This document shows, in pieces, positions 29,164 through 36,514 of a stretch of 38,271 bases of DNA (its first letter is position 1; each line of letters begins with the position of its first letter). Where the stretch lies: contig NZ_NPKN01000011.1 in NCBI RefSeq assembly GCF_008329435.1, forward strand, positions 1-38,271, written 5' to 3'. A model generated the notes under the pieces. That model made no database searches, was not told where the DNA came from, and saw only the letters and a list, made by a program, of their open reading frames with translations. This DNA comes from Rhodanobacter sp. T12-5 (GTDB lineage Bacteria > Pseudomonadota > Gammaproteobacteria > Xanthomonadales > Rhodanobacteraceae). The translations under genes and the position numbers were made by a program.

Positions 29164-32100
29164 ATGAGCACAGCGCGTGCACCAGCCACAAATTCAGCCA
29201 CAGGTCGTGATGCCGCCGTGGACATTCCCCTGCAACCCGCCTCGTACGACATCTGGGACAAGAAGTATCGTCTGAAGGCGAAGTCCGGCGAGCCGGTCGA
29301 CGCCACCATCGACGAGACCTACCAGCGCGTGGCGCGTGCCTTGTCCGACGTGGAAACCACCGACGAACTGCGCGGCCTCTGGTACGAGAAATTCCTGTGG
29401 GCGCTGCGCCGCGGTGCGATCCCCGCCGGCCGCATCACCTCCAACGCCGGTGCGCTGGCGCACAAGCCGGCCACCTCCACCATCAATTGCACCGTCTCCG
29501 GAACCATCCGCGACTCGATGGACGACATCCTGGAGAAAGTGCACGAAGCCGGCCTCACCCTGAAGGCCGGCTGCGGCATCGGCTACGAATTCTCCACGCT
29601 GCGCCCGCGCGGCGCGTACGTCTCCGGCGCCGGCGCGTACACCAGCGGCCCGCTGTCGTTCATGGATATCTACGACAAGATGTGCTTTACCGTGTCGTCC
29701 GCCGGCGGCCGTCGCGGCGCGCAGATGGGCACGTTCGACATCAGCCATCCGGACGCCAAGGAATTCATCCGCGCCAAGCGCGAGGACGGCCGGCTGCGCC
29801 AGTTCAACCTCAGCCTGCTGATCACCGACGGCTTCATGGACGCGGTCGAGCACGACCAGGACTGGCCGCTGGTGTTCCCGGTGCATGTGAAAGAGCAGCA
29901 CGAGATCGACCTCGCCGATCCGGCGAAAGTCGTCTGGCGCGAGTGGCCCACGCACGACAACTACGTCGACCGCGAGGACGGCCTGGTCGCGTGCAAGATC
30001 TACAGCCACATCCGCGCGCGGCACCTGTGGGACATGATCATGGTGTCCACCTACGACTATGCCGAACCGGGTTTCATCCTGATCGACAAGGTCAACGAGA
30101 TGAACAACAACTGGTGGTGCGAGCACATCCGCGCCACCAATCCGTGCGTCACCGCCGATACCTGGGTGCAGACCGCCGAAGGTCCGCGACAGGTCGGCGA
30201 TCTGCTCGGCCATGGCTTCATGGCGCGGGTGGACGGCAAGGACCACGCCACCGGTGCCGAAGGTTTCTTCCGCACCGCGACCAAGCCGGTGCTGGCGCTG
30301 CAGACCGAGGAAGGGCATCGCCTGCGCCTGACCGAGGACCACCGCGTGCGTCGCGTTTCGCGCATGACCCGCTGGAGCCTGGATACCGAATGGTGCGCCG
30401 CCGGTGCCTTGCAGCCGGGCGACCGTGTGCTGCTCAACGACCATCGCGCCAACGCGCAGTGGTCCGGCGCGCTGACGGCGGAGCAGGGTTATCTGCTCGG
30501 CATGCTGGTCGGCGACGGCACGCTCAAGCGCGATGCCGCCGTGTTGTCCGTGTGGCCGCAGGCCGCTGTCGTGAACGGCTCGACCAATGGCGGGGCACGA
30601 GCGCTGATGGCCGAGACGCTGCGCTGCGCACAGACGCTGCCGCATCGCGCCGACTTTGCCGGCTGGTCCGAAGTGACGGGCCGTGGCGAATTCCGCATGA
30701 AGTCTGCCGCGCTGCGCGATCTCGCCTTCGAACTCGGCATGACCGCAGGCGACAAGGCGATCACGCCGGCACTGGAGCAGGCTTCGAGCGAGGCGTATCG
30801 CGGTTTCCTGCGAGGCTTCTTCGATGCCGACGGCTCGGTGCAGGGTAGCCAGGCCAAGGGCGTTTCCGTACGCTTGGCGCAGTCGGACCTGCCGCGGCTG
30901 GAAGCGGTGCAGCGCATGCTGCTGCGCCTGGGCATGCCTTCGCGCATCTACCGCGATCGCCGCGTTGCCGGTGAAAGCCTGCTGCCGGACGGTCGCGGCG
31001 GTTCGCGCCTGTATGCCACCCAGGCCCAGCACGAACTGGTCATCGCCGGCGAGTCGCTGCTGCGTTTCGCCGAGTTGATCGGCTTTGCCGACACCGACAA
31101 GGCGACCCGTCTCAAGGCCGCCCTGTCCGGCTACAAGCGCACCCTCAACCGCGAACGCTTCGTCGCCACCGTGGCCTCGCTGCAGGCCGATGGCGTCGAG
31201 GACGTCTACGACGTGCAGGTGCCTGGCATCAACACCTTCGACGGCAACGGCCTGCACGCGCACAACTGTGGCGAGCAGCCCTTGCCGCCGTACGGCTCCT
31301 GCCTGCTCGGCTCGATCAACCTGACCACCTTCGTGCGCGATCCGTTCGGCCCCAAGGCACGTTTCGACTGGGACGAGTACCGCGAGGTGGTCAAGGTGTT
31401 CACCCGCATGCTCGACAACGTGGTCGAGATCAACGGCCTGCCGCTGGAGCAGCAGCGCAACGAGATCATGTCCAAGCGCCGCCACGGCATGGGCTTTCTT
31501 GGCCTCGGCTCCACCGTGACCATGCTCAAGCACCGCTACGGCAGCGCCGAAGCGGTCGCATTCACCGAAGAAGTCTCGCGCGAGATGGCCGTTGCCGGCT
31601 GGGAAGTCGCGCTGGAACTGGCCAAGGAAAAGGGCGCCGCCCCGATCCTGCTGCGCGACTTCACCGTCACCGGCGACATGCTGCGCAAGCGCCCGGAAAT
31701 GGTCAGCGACGGGTACAAGGTCGGCGACAGCATCCCCGGCCGCGTGCTGCACGCGAAGTACTCGCGCTACATGCAGCGCATCGCCACGGTGGCGCCGAAC
31801 CTGGTCGCCGAGCTGGCCGAGACCGGCGCGCGTTTCACCCACCACTCCTCGATCGCGCCCACCGGCACGATCAGCCTGAGCCTGGCCAACAACGCCAGCA
31901 ACGGCATCGAGCCGAGTTTCGCGCACAGCTACTCGCGCAACGTGATCCGCGAAGGCAAGAAGTCCAAGGAAAAAGTCGAGGTGCTCAGCTTCGAGCTGCT
32001 TGCCTACCGCGCGCTGATCAATGCCGACGCCAAGGCGTTCACCGACGAGGCGGAAAACAAGCTGCCCGACTACTTCGTCGCTGCCGACGACATCAGCCCG

Positions 32101-32448
32101 AAGCAGCACGTCGACATCCAGGCGGCCTCGCAGAAGTGGATCGATTCCTCGATCTCCAAGACCGCCAACGTGCCCACCGATTACCCCTACGAAGACTTCA
32201 AGGACATCTATTTCTACGCCTACAAACAGGGCCTGAAAGGGTGCACCACATTCCGCTTCAACCCCGCCGCGTTCCAGGGTGTGCTGGTCAAGGATTCCGA
32301 CCTTGAAAGCACCCTCTACCGCTTCGAGCTGGAAGACGGTAGCGTTGTCGAACTGAAAGGCAATGAGCAGGTGGAATACGACGGCGAAATGCACTCCGCC
32401 GCCAACCTCTTCGATGCCTTGAAGGAAGGCTATTACGGCAAGTTCTGA
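29164..32448 (+). CDS. nrdJ: B12-dependent class II ribonucleotide reductase large part (NrdJa) with intein
   Basis: Reduces ribonucleotides to deoxyribonucleotides using adenosylcobalamin. The precursor has 1094 residues; removing the intein (residues 328-701) leaves about 720. Class II landmarks are the redox Cys C109 (STINCTVSG), GCGIGYEFSTLRPRGAYVSG, FTVSSAGGRRGAQM, the radical-site motif NP-C702-G-E704 and the second redox Cys C713 (YGSCLLGS). HHSSIAPTGTISL and KGCTTFR follow towards the end. The C-terminal Cys-rich tail is missing and is supplied by nrdJb, as in split pseudomonad enzymes. ATG 29164 is chosen over an open frame from TTG 29023 because of GGAGGTCAGGAAG and the family-like N-terminus. 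Two NrdR-like boxes lie upstream. Confidence 0.95.
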   Translation: MSTARAPATNSATGRDAAVDIPLQPASYDIWDKKYRLKAKSGEPVDATIDETYQRVARALSDVETTDELRGLWYEKFLWALRRGAIPAGRITSNAGALAHKPATSTINCTVSGTIRDSMDDILEKVHEAGLTLKAGCGIGYEFSTLRPRGAYVSGAGAYTSGPLSFMDIYDKMCFTVSSAGGRRGAQMGTFDISHPDAKEFIRAKREDGRLRQFNLSLLITDGFMDAVEHDQDWPLVFPVHVKEQHEIDLADPAKVVWREWPTHDNYVDREDGLVACKIYSHIRARHLWDMIMVSTYDYAEPGFILIDKVNEMNNNWWCEHIRATNPCVTADTWVQTAEGPRQVGDLLGHGFMARVDGKDHATGAEGFFRTATKPVLALQTEEGHRLRLTEDHRVRRVSRMTRWSLDTEWCAAGALQPGDRVLLNDHRANAQWSGALTAEQGYLLGMLVGDGTLKRDAAVLSVWPQAAVVNGSTNGGARALMAETLRCAQTLPHRADFAGWSEVTGRGEFRMKSAALRDLAFELGMTAGDKAITPALEQASSEAYRGFLRGFFDADGSVQGSQAKGVSVRLAQSDLPRLEAVQRMLLRLGMPSRIYRDRRVAGESLLPDGRGGSRLYATQAQHELVIAGESLLRFAELIGFADTDKATRLKAALSGYKRTLNRERFVATVASLQADGVEDVYDVQVPGINTFDGNGLHAHNCGEQPLPPYGSCLLGSINLTTFVRDPFGPKARFDWDEYREVVKVFTRMLDNVVEINGLPLEQQRNEIMSKRRHGMGFLGLGSTVTMLKHRYGSAEAVAFTEEVSREMAVAGWEVALELAKEKGAAPILLRDFTVTGDMLRKRPEMVSDGYKVGDSIPGRVLHAKYSRYMQRIATVAPNLVAELAETGARFTHHSSIAPTGTISLSLANNASNGIEPSFAHSYSRNVIREGKKSKEKVEVLSFELLAYRALINADAKAFTDEAENKLPDYFVAADDISPKQHVDIQAASQKWIDSSISKTANVPTDYPYEDFKDIYFYAYKQGLKGCTTFRFNPAAFQGVLVKDSDLESTLYRFELEDGSVVELKGNEQVEYDGEMHSAANLFDALKEGYYGKF
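30145..31266 (+). mobile_element. Intein with LAGLIDADG homing endonuclease inside NrdJa
   Basis: In-frame 374-residue insertion. N-terminal splice block: C1 followed by VTADTW (precursor C328); block B: RLTEDHRVRRV with T390 and H393. The homing endonuclease motifs are LLGMLVGDG (444-452) and FLRGFFDADG (548-557), both with their acidic residue. C-terminal blocks are DVYDVQVPGINTFDGNG and HAHN, ending in N701 and penultimate H700. The +1 extein residue is Cys702. The exteins join as NP + CGEQPLPPYG, the conserved reductase active-site sequence. All splicing residues are intact, so it should splice. Confidence 0.96.
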
Positions 32449-32491
32449 GCCCGGTTTGCTTCTTTGAAATAAGGCTCACGGCAAGTTCTGA
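32435..32491 (+). repeat. 14-bp direct repeat at the end of nrdJa
   Basis: The last 14 bases of nrdJa including its stop, ACGGCAAGTTCTGA (32435-32448), recur exactly at 32478-32491. Both are preceded by AAGGCT, with ATT between in the first copy and C in the second. Looks like a residue of an imperfect tandem duplication. 32449-32550 holds no other gene. Confidence 0.8.
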
Positions 32492-32550
32492 ACCGTCGCA
32501 CGCTCCGGCGCGCGACAACTCAAGCGGTCCATCGGGAGGGGAACATCAGC

Positions 32551-33213
32551 ATGTCCATCGAAAACGAAGTTGAAATGAGCAACAACGCACCGGCCGTCGC
32601 CGAGGCACCTGCCGTCGTGCTGCCGGTCCTGCCGGACGTGCCGCCGGCTGCACCGGTTGCCGCACCCGCGCCGGCAAGGAAGGCGCCGGCAGCGAAGAAG
32701 AAGGCTGCCCCGAAGAAGGCGGCCGCGAAGAAGGCCGCACCGAAGAAGGCTGCCAAGAAAGCCGCGCCGAAGAAGGCTGCTGCCAAGAAGAAGGCTGCGC
32801 CCAAGAAGGCTGCCGCGAAAAAGGCCGCGCCCAAGAAAGCGGCCGCCAAGAAAGCCGTGAAGAAAGTGGCGAAGAAAGCCGCCGCGAAGAAAGCCGTCAA
32901 GAAGACAGCGAAGAAGGCCGTCGCCAAGAAAGCCGTGAAGAAGGCGGCCGCCAGGAAGGCGGTGAAGAAGCCCGCGAAGAAAGTCGCCAAGGTGGCAAAG
33001 AAGAAAGCCGCCAAGGTCGCAAGAAAGGTCAGCAGCAAAAAGACGGCCAGCAAGAAGGCCGCACCGAAAAAGGCGGCAGTCAAGAAGTCCGCCAGCAAGA
33101 AAGCCGTCGCCAAGACGGCCAAGAGGTCCACTGCCAGCAAGAAGGCGAGCGTCAAGTCGGCACGCCCGGTGAAAAAGGCTGCCGGCAAGAAGGCCGCTGC
33201 AAAACGGAAGTAG
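32551..33213 (+). CDS. Histone H1-like Lys/Ala-rich protein
   Basis: Highly basic protein of 220 residues. After an acidic/Pro-Ala N-terminus (1-45) almost the whole rest is Lys, Ala and some Pro/Val in repeats of the AAPKK, AAKKA and AVKK type, like bacterial H1-like proteins (HC1, AlgP, BpH). These bind DNA or RNA nonspecifically and compact the nucleoid. The start has GGGAGGGG at proper spacing. It lies between the two parts of the ribonucleotide reductase (102 bp after nrdJa, 98 bp before the chosen nrdJb start) on the same strand, so co-transcription is likely. The repetitive AAG-rich DNA invites slippage and length variation. A role in dNTP supply or replication is speculative. Confidence 0.88.
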   Translation: MSIENEVEMSNNAPAVAEAPAVVLPVLPDVPPAAPVAAPAPARKAPAAKKKAAPKKAAAKKAAPKKAAKKAAPKKAAAKKKAAPKKAAAKKAAPKKAAAKKAVKKVAKKAAAKKAVKKTAKKAVAKKAVKKAAARKAVKKPAKKVAKVAKKKAAKVARKVSSKKTASKKAAPKKAAVKKSASKKAVAKTAKRSTASKKASVKSARPVKKAAGKKAAAKRK

Positions 33214-33311
33214 GCGACACCGCATGCGGCCCGGCCATGCGCCGGGCCGCATGATTCCCGCACCACGCCGTGTCCACTCCGGCACCAACACTCGATAAAG
33301 AAGCGAACATC

Positions 33312-34073
33312 ATGGCGATCAAGATCGACAAGAAGATCACGGGCTACAACGTGGTCAAACCCGAAGACAAGGTTGCCGCCAACCCGGTCACTGCCGCTGC
33401 GCCGAAAGAGGCGCCGATGGCCGAAGTGATCCAGATGCACGAAAGCGTCGAGCGTCCCGAAACCCTGGTCGGCTCCACCTTCAAGATCAAGTCGCCGCTG
33501 TTCGAGCACGCGCTGTACGTCACCATCAACGACATCGTGCTCAACGCCGGCACCAGACACGAGCAGCGCCGTCCGTTCGAGATCTTCATCAACTCGAAGA
33601 ACATGGACCACTTCCAGTGGATCGTGGCGCTGACCCGGCTGATGTCCGCCGTCTTCCGCAAGGGCGGCGACGTCACCTTCGTCGTGGAAGAGCTGAAAGC
33701 CGTGTTCGACCCCCGCGGCGGCTACTTCAAGGCCGGCGGCGTCTACATGTCCAGCATCGTCGCCGAGATCGGCTCGGTGGTGGAGCAGCACATGAAGAAC
33801 ATCGGGCTGATCCATGACCCGGAGATGGATGAGGCGACGCGGAAGCTGATTGCCGAGAAGCGGGCGGCGTATGAGCTGGGTGGGGCAAAAAAAAACTCTG
33901 AGGTGAGCGCGGCTCCTGTGGGAGCGGCTTCAGCCGCGACGGCGCCCAGCGATACCGAATCCTCAGGCTTCCCACCGGGCGCGACGCTGTGCCAGAAGTG
34001 CAATACGCAGGCGCTGGTGCTGATGGATGGGTGTCAGACTTGTTTGAATTGTGGGTATTCGAAGTGCGGCTGA
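33312..34073 (+). CDS. nrdJb: NrdJb, small part of split class II ribonucleotide reductase (TSCPD)
   Basis: Second chain (253 aa) of the B12-dependent reductase. A TSCPD-like core (about 35-175: FEIFINSKNMDHFQWIVAL, LTRLMSAVFRKGGDVTFVVEEL) precedes a short linker and a Cys-rich tail with C227, C230, C241, C244, C247 and C252 (CQKC, CLNCGYSKCG). The tail probably renews the active-site disulfide of NrdJa and/or binds metal. ATG 33312 has an AAGAAG upstream; GTG 33270 in frame is the alternative. Odd features are an A9 run at 33887-33895 and a REP unit translated within the linker (APVGAASAATAP). A terminator follows. Confidence 0.87.
   Translation: MAIKIDKKITGYNVVKPEDKVAANPVTAAAPKEAPMAEVIQMHESVERPETLVGSTFKIKSPLFEHALYVTINDIVLNAGTRHEQRRPFEIFINSKNMDHFQWIVALTRLMSAVFRKGGDVTFVVEELKAVFDPRGGYFKAGGVYMSSIVAEIGSVVEQHMKNIGLIHDPEMDEATRKLIAEKRAAYELGGAKKNSEVSAAPVGAASAATAPSDTESSGFPPGATLCQKCNTQALVLMDGCQTCLNCGYSKCG
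33908..33939. repeat. REP unit inside the nrdJb coding sequence
   Basis: TGTGGGAGCG (from 33917), then GCGGC-TTCA-GCCGC (33924-33937). Compared with the REP arm at 12684 it differs at two bases that pair with each other, so the hairpin is kept. A longer stem is also possible (33908-33914 with 33932-33938). It is translated as part of the linker before the Cys-rich tail. Confidence 0.8.
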
Positions 34074-34096
34074 GCTGCGGCACTTGATGATGATCG

Positions 34097-34130
34097 AACA
34101 AGAGCGGCAGCGATGCCGCTCTTGTTCTTT
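34097..34130 (+). terminator. Terminator after nrdJb
   Basis: Perfect 13-bp stem 34097-34109 / 34114-34126 with a GCGA tetraloop, then CTTT. It ends the reductase transcription unit 24 bases after the nrdJb stop. Confidence 0.9.
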
Positions 34131-34186
34131 GAGCCGCATGAAAGTGGTTCTGATCTACTTGGTTCTCAAACTAGGACGTCGATGCC

Positions 34187-35770
34187 ATGGAATATCAGCA
34201 CTATTCAATTCGAAAAATTCTCGACGCCGCGGTGAGCGGTGAGATTCGAATTCCCGCCTTCCAGCGTGGATTCGTATGGGAGTGGGATCGCGTCGCTTAT
34301 CTCCTCGACAGCATTTATAAAGGCTACCCTTTCGGATCCCTCCTCTTCTGGCGTACTAAGCAACAGTTGATGACCGAACGAAATCTCGGCACTTTTACAC
34401 TGCCTCCTCCGCACGTCGACTATCCCATTGACTATGTGCTTGATGGTCAGCAGCGTTTGACGTCGATATTCACCGTATTCCAAACCGAATTAGAGCCTGA
34501 GCTCAGCTCCGATTGGGCCGATATTTACTTCGATCTTGAAGCGGGTCAAAACCCTCAAGACAGTGCCTTTCTTGCGATAGGTGCGGACGGCGAAGTCGAC
34601 AAAAATCGCCACTTTCCGATGAACGTGCTTTTCGATTCGGTGAGGTATCGCGCCAACACTGAACACCTTAAGCCAGAGCAAATTGCACTCGTTGACAGGC
34701 TGCAAGAGAAGTTCAAAGAAGTCTCAATTCCAGTACAGGTGCTAAAAAGCGAAGATCGGTCGATCGTTGCCATCGTTTTCGAGCGAATCAACCACCTCGG
34801 AGTTGCACTCGACACCTTGCAACTTCTATCAGCTTGGACGTGGAGTGATGATTTTGACCTCCTAGAAAAATTTAAGGAGCTGCGAGAGGAACTGTCCGAT
34901 TTCGGCTTTGCTGGCGTCGGAGATGATGCAGACCTAGTACTCAGTTGCGTGGCTGGAATTTTGACGCGAGAGCCGGGACCTGAAAAACTGTTGCAGTTGA
35001 ACGGTGCTGACGTAAGAGCTCAATTCGCTACAGTCGAAAACGGCATTCGCGGAGCAATCGATTTTCTCAGAACACAGCTCAAAGTCGTTCATTTGAAGCT
35101 GCTTCCTTACCCATCAATGTTGGTTCCTCTTGCGGTATTTTTTGCCGAGCCCGACGGCAAGGAAGTGGTCTATGGAGGGCAGACCTTTCGCGCAATTAAG
35201 CGGTGGTTTTGGCGCACATGTTTTTCGGCTAGGTACACAAGCCAGACCCGGAAAACTACTATCTACGACATCGAGCAAATGGTGAAACTAAAGGCGGGCC
35301 AGTTGAGCATGCTGGATGCCATTGAAGTTCCCCTGAGACCAGATTTTTTCCGTAACTCGTTCCGTGTTGGTGCTGCGGCAACCAAAACTTTCGTATTGTT
35401 ATTGGCTAATAATGACCCTCGAAGCCTCCTGTCAGGCAAGAGCATCGAGCTTGATAAGGTACTGCAACGCTACAACCGATCAGAGTTCCACCACATTTAC
35501 CCACGAGCATTTCTACGAGAGATTGGCGTCTCCGATGCAGAAATTAACGTGCTTGGAAACTTCTGCTTTCTCAGCGCGGCAGAGAACAAAAAAATTGGTC
35601 GGAGTCGACCTTCAGTGTATCTAAACGATCTTGTCGGTGAGGATCGCGCCCGGGCAGATACGTTGGCAAGCGCATTTTGCGACGCGAGCGAATTCAACGA
35701 CGAATACGGCCCCTTTCTAGCTGCAAGATGCGACAGGCTAACGGCATTCGCTAAAGAGGTAATGGCCTGA
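34187..35770 (+). CDS. DUF262 protein with C-terminal DUF1524/HNH-like motif
   Basis: Protein of 527 residues. The N-terminal ParB/Srx-like DUF262 domain has IPAFQRGFVWEWDRV (23-37), YPFGSLLFW and DGQQRLTSIF (86-95). The C-terminal part has FHHIYPRAFL (H435-H436) and, later, LGNFCFLSAAENKKIG, the pattern of the DUF1524 His-Me/HNH-type nuclease. This two-domain layout is that of GmrSD type IV restriction enzymes and SspE, and of many solitary DUF262 proteins in defence islands. Codons are visibly more AT-rich than neighbours (many ATT, AAA, GAT), which suggests horizontal gain. No modification or partner genes are adjacent; downstream are only IS remnants. Function as a DNA-degrading phage defence factor is inference. 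The weak Shine-Dalgarno is AGGAC. Confidence 0.85.
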   Translation: MEYQHYSIRKILDAAVSGEIRIPAFQRGFVWEWDRVAYLLDSIYKGYPFGSLLFWRTKQQLMTERNLGTFTLPPPHVDYPIDYVLDGQQRLTSIFTVFQTELEPELSSDWADIYFDLEAGQNPQDSAFLAIGADGEVDKNRHFPMNVLFDSVRYRANTEHLKPEQIALVDRLQEKFKEVSIPVQVLKSEDRSIVAIVFERINHLGVALDTLQLLSAWTWSDDFDLLEKFKELREELSDFGFAGVGDDADLVLSCVAGILTREPGPEKLLQLNGADVRAQFATVENGIRGAIDFLRTQLKVVHLKLLPYPSMLVPLAVFFAEPDGKEVVYGGQTFRAIKRWFWRTCFSARYTSQTRKTTIYDIEQMVKLKAGQLSMLDAIEVPLRPDFFRNSFRVGAAATKTFVLLLANNDPRSLLSGKSIELDKVLQRYNRSEFHHIYPRAFLREIGVSDAEINVLGNFCFLSAAENKKIGRSRPSVYLNDLVGEDRARADTLASAFCDASEFNDEYGPFLAARCDRLTAFAKEVMA

Positions 35771-35825
35771 CCTTTGCCTCGAATAAGAGGGTAGTGAGAT
35801 GGCCCGGCTTTTTCGGACACGTTAA

Positions 35826-36002
35826 TTAAGCACTCGTCGCCTCGTCATCGACAACAGCAGGTATGCGATAGCCGAGTGTTTGATGCAGCCGTTTGCGATT
35901 GTAGAAGCCTTCGATGTAGCTGACGATGGCGACTCTCGCGGCATCGCGTGTCGCGAAGGCCTCACCGTGAACGAGTTCGTTCTTCAGCGAGGAAATGAAT
36001 CG
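35826..36002 (-). pseudogene. IS3-family transposase, C-terminal remnant
   Basis: Minus-strand translation gives 58 residues that look like the end of an IS3-type OrfB: RFISSLKNELVHGEAF, then ARVAIVSYIEGFYN and RKRLHQTLGYRIPAV before a TAA. This is the end of the rve integrase domain with its catalytic Glu region (SLKNE). Everything upstream of it is missing, so it is inactive. Confidence 0.85.
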
Positions 36003-36045
36003 CCCCGGATTCCGTGGGGGCTCCTACTCTTGAGAGAATGGAGCC

Positions 36046-36150
36046 ATGAACAAGTCTACGAAGTTTTTCCCCTGAGGTCCGCGAGCGCGCGGTGCGCATG
36101 GTGCAAGAGCACCGCGGCGAGTACCCCTCTCTGTGGACGGCGGTCGAGTC
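36046..36150 (+). pseudogene. IS3-family OrfA, frameshifted 5' remnant
   Basis: Starts ATG (36046) after GGAG and reads MNKSTKFFP then TGA. Dropping one T from TTTTT at 36064-36068 restores an OrfA-like frame: [16 protein letters not shown], then [13 protein letters not shown]. It breaks off at 36150, so both a one-base insertion and a truncation are present. It is oriented opposite to the OrfB remnant, so these two are not simply one element with its middle deleted. Confidence 0.8.
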
Positions 36151-36178
36151 GGAATTAAACGGAATTAAAGGAATTAAA
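36151..36178 (+). repeat. Triple GGAATTAAA repeat at an IS junction
   Basis: GGAATTAAA occurs at 36151-36159, 36161-36169 and 36170-36178, exactly between the OrfA remnant and the IS110 remnant. It is followed by GGGGACGTGGCTAATTAAG. Probably a scar of repeated insertion or excision. Confidence 0.7.
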
Positions 36179-36358
36179 GGGGACGTGGCTAATTAAGCCT
36201 CCAACGCCGACCAGCTCGTCCCGGTACGGTGCAAGATCGTTGAGCAGGCGCGGCAAATCGTTGGGACGTCGACACCGGAGAACCGCTTTGCCGTCGCCAT
36301 CCATGACGGCCAACACGCTGTTACTGGAATGCAGGTCAATGGCTGCGTAAAGTGACAT
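36155..36358 (-). pseudogene. IS110-family transposase, N-terminal remnant
   Basis: Minus strand from ATG 36358 (ACAGGAGACAGCC in front): MSLYAAIDLHSSNSVLAVMD, then DGKAVLRCRRPNDL and LAPYRDELVGV, the start of a DEDD transposase (first Asp in AIDLH). Homology ends near 36203, after about 52 residues. The remaining codons to the stop at 36155 are foreign and run through the GGAATTAAA repeats. The rest of the transposase is absent. Confidence 0.85.
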
Positions 36359-36458
36359 GGCTGTCTCCTGTCGCGGGGCGACGTTGAAACCGTGGTAGTT
36401 CCAACGTACCGCCAAGCGCAGGAGGCGGCGACATGAGTTTTCAGAGCCACTTACCCAT

Positions 36459-36484
36459 AAAAAAGCGCCGTGTTTGCACGGCGC
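36459..36484 (-). terminator. Terminator of the lipoprotein gene
   Basis: GCGCCGTG (36465-36472) and CACGGCGC (36477-36484) pair over a 4-nt loop. On the minus strand the stem is followed by six T. It lies 30 bases beyond the stop at 36515. Confidence 0.92.
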
Positions 36485-36514
36485 CGATCCAGTGCCCTGG
36501 ACTATCCCCAGCGA

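Noticed and set aside
30145..31266. Possibility that the insert in nrdJa is an intron or an assembly chimera
   Set aside because: The frame is open throughout and all intein blocks (C1, TxxH, two LAGLIDADG motifs, HN+C) are in order at a conserved insertion motif.
29194..32394. 1066-residue open frame on the minus strand opposite nrdJa
   Set aside because: Shadow of the nrdJa reading frame; spans extein and intein alike and shows no domain.
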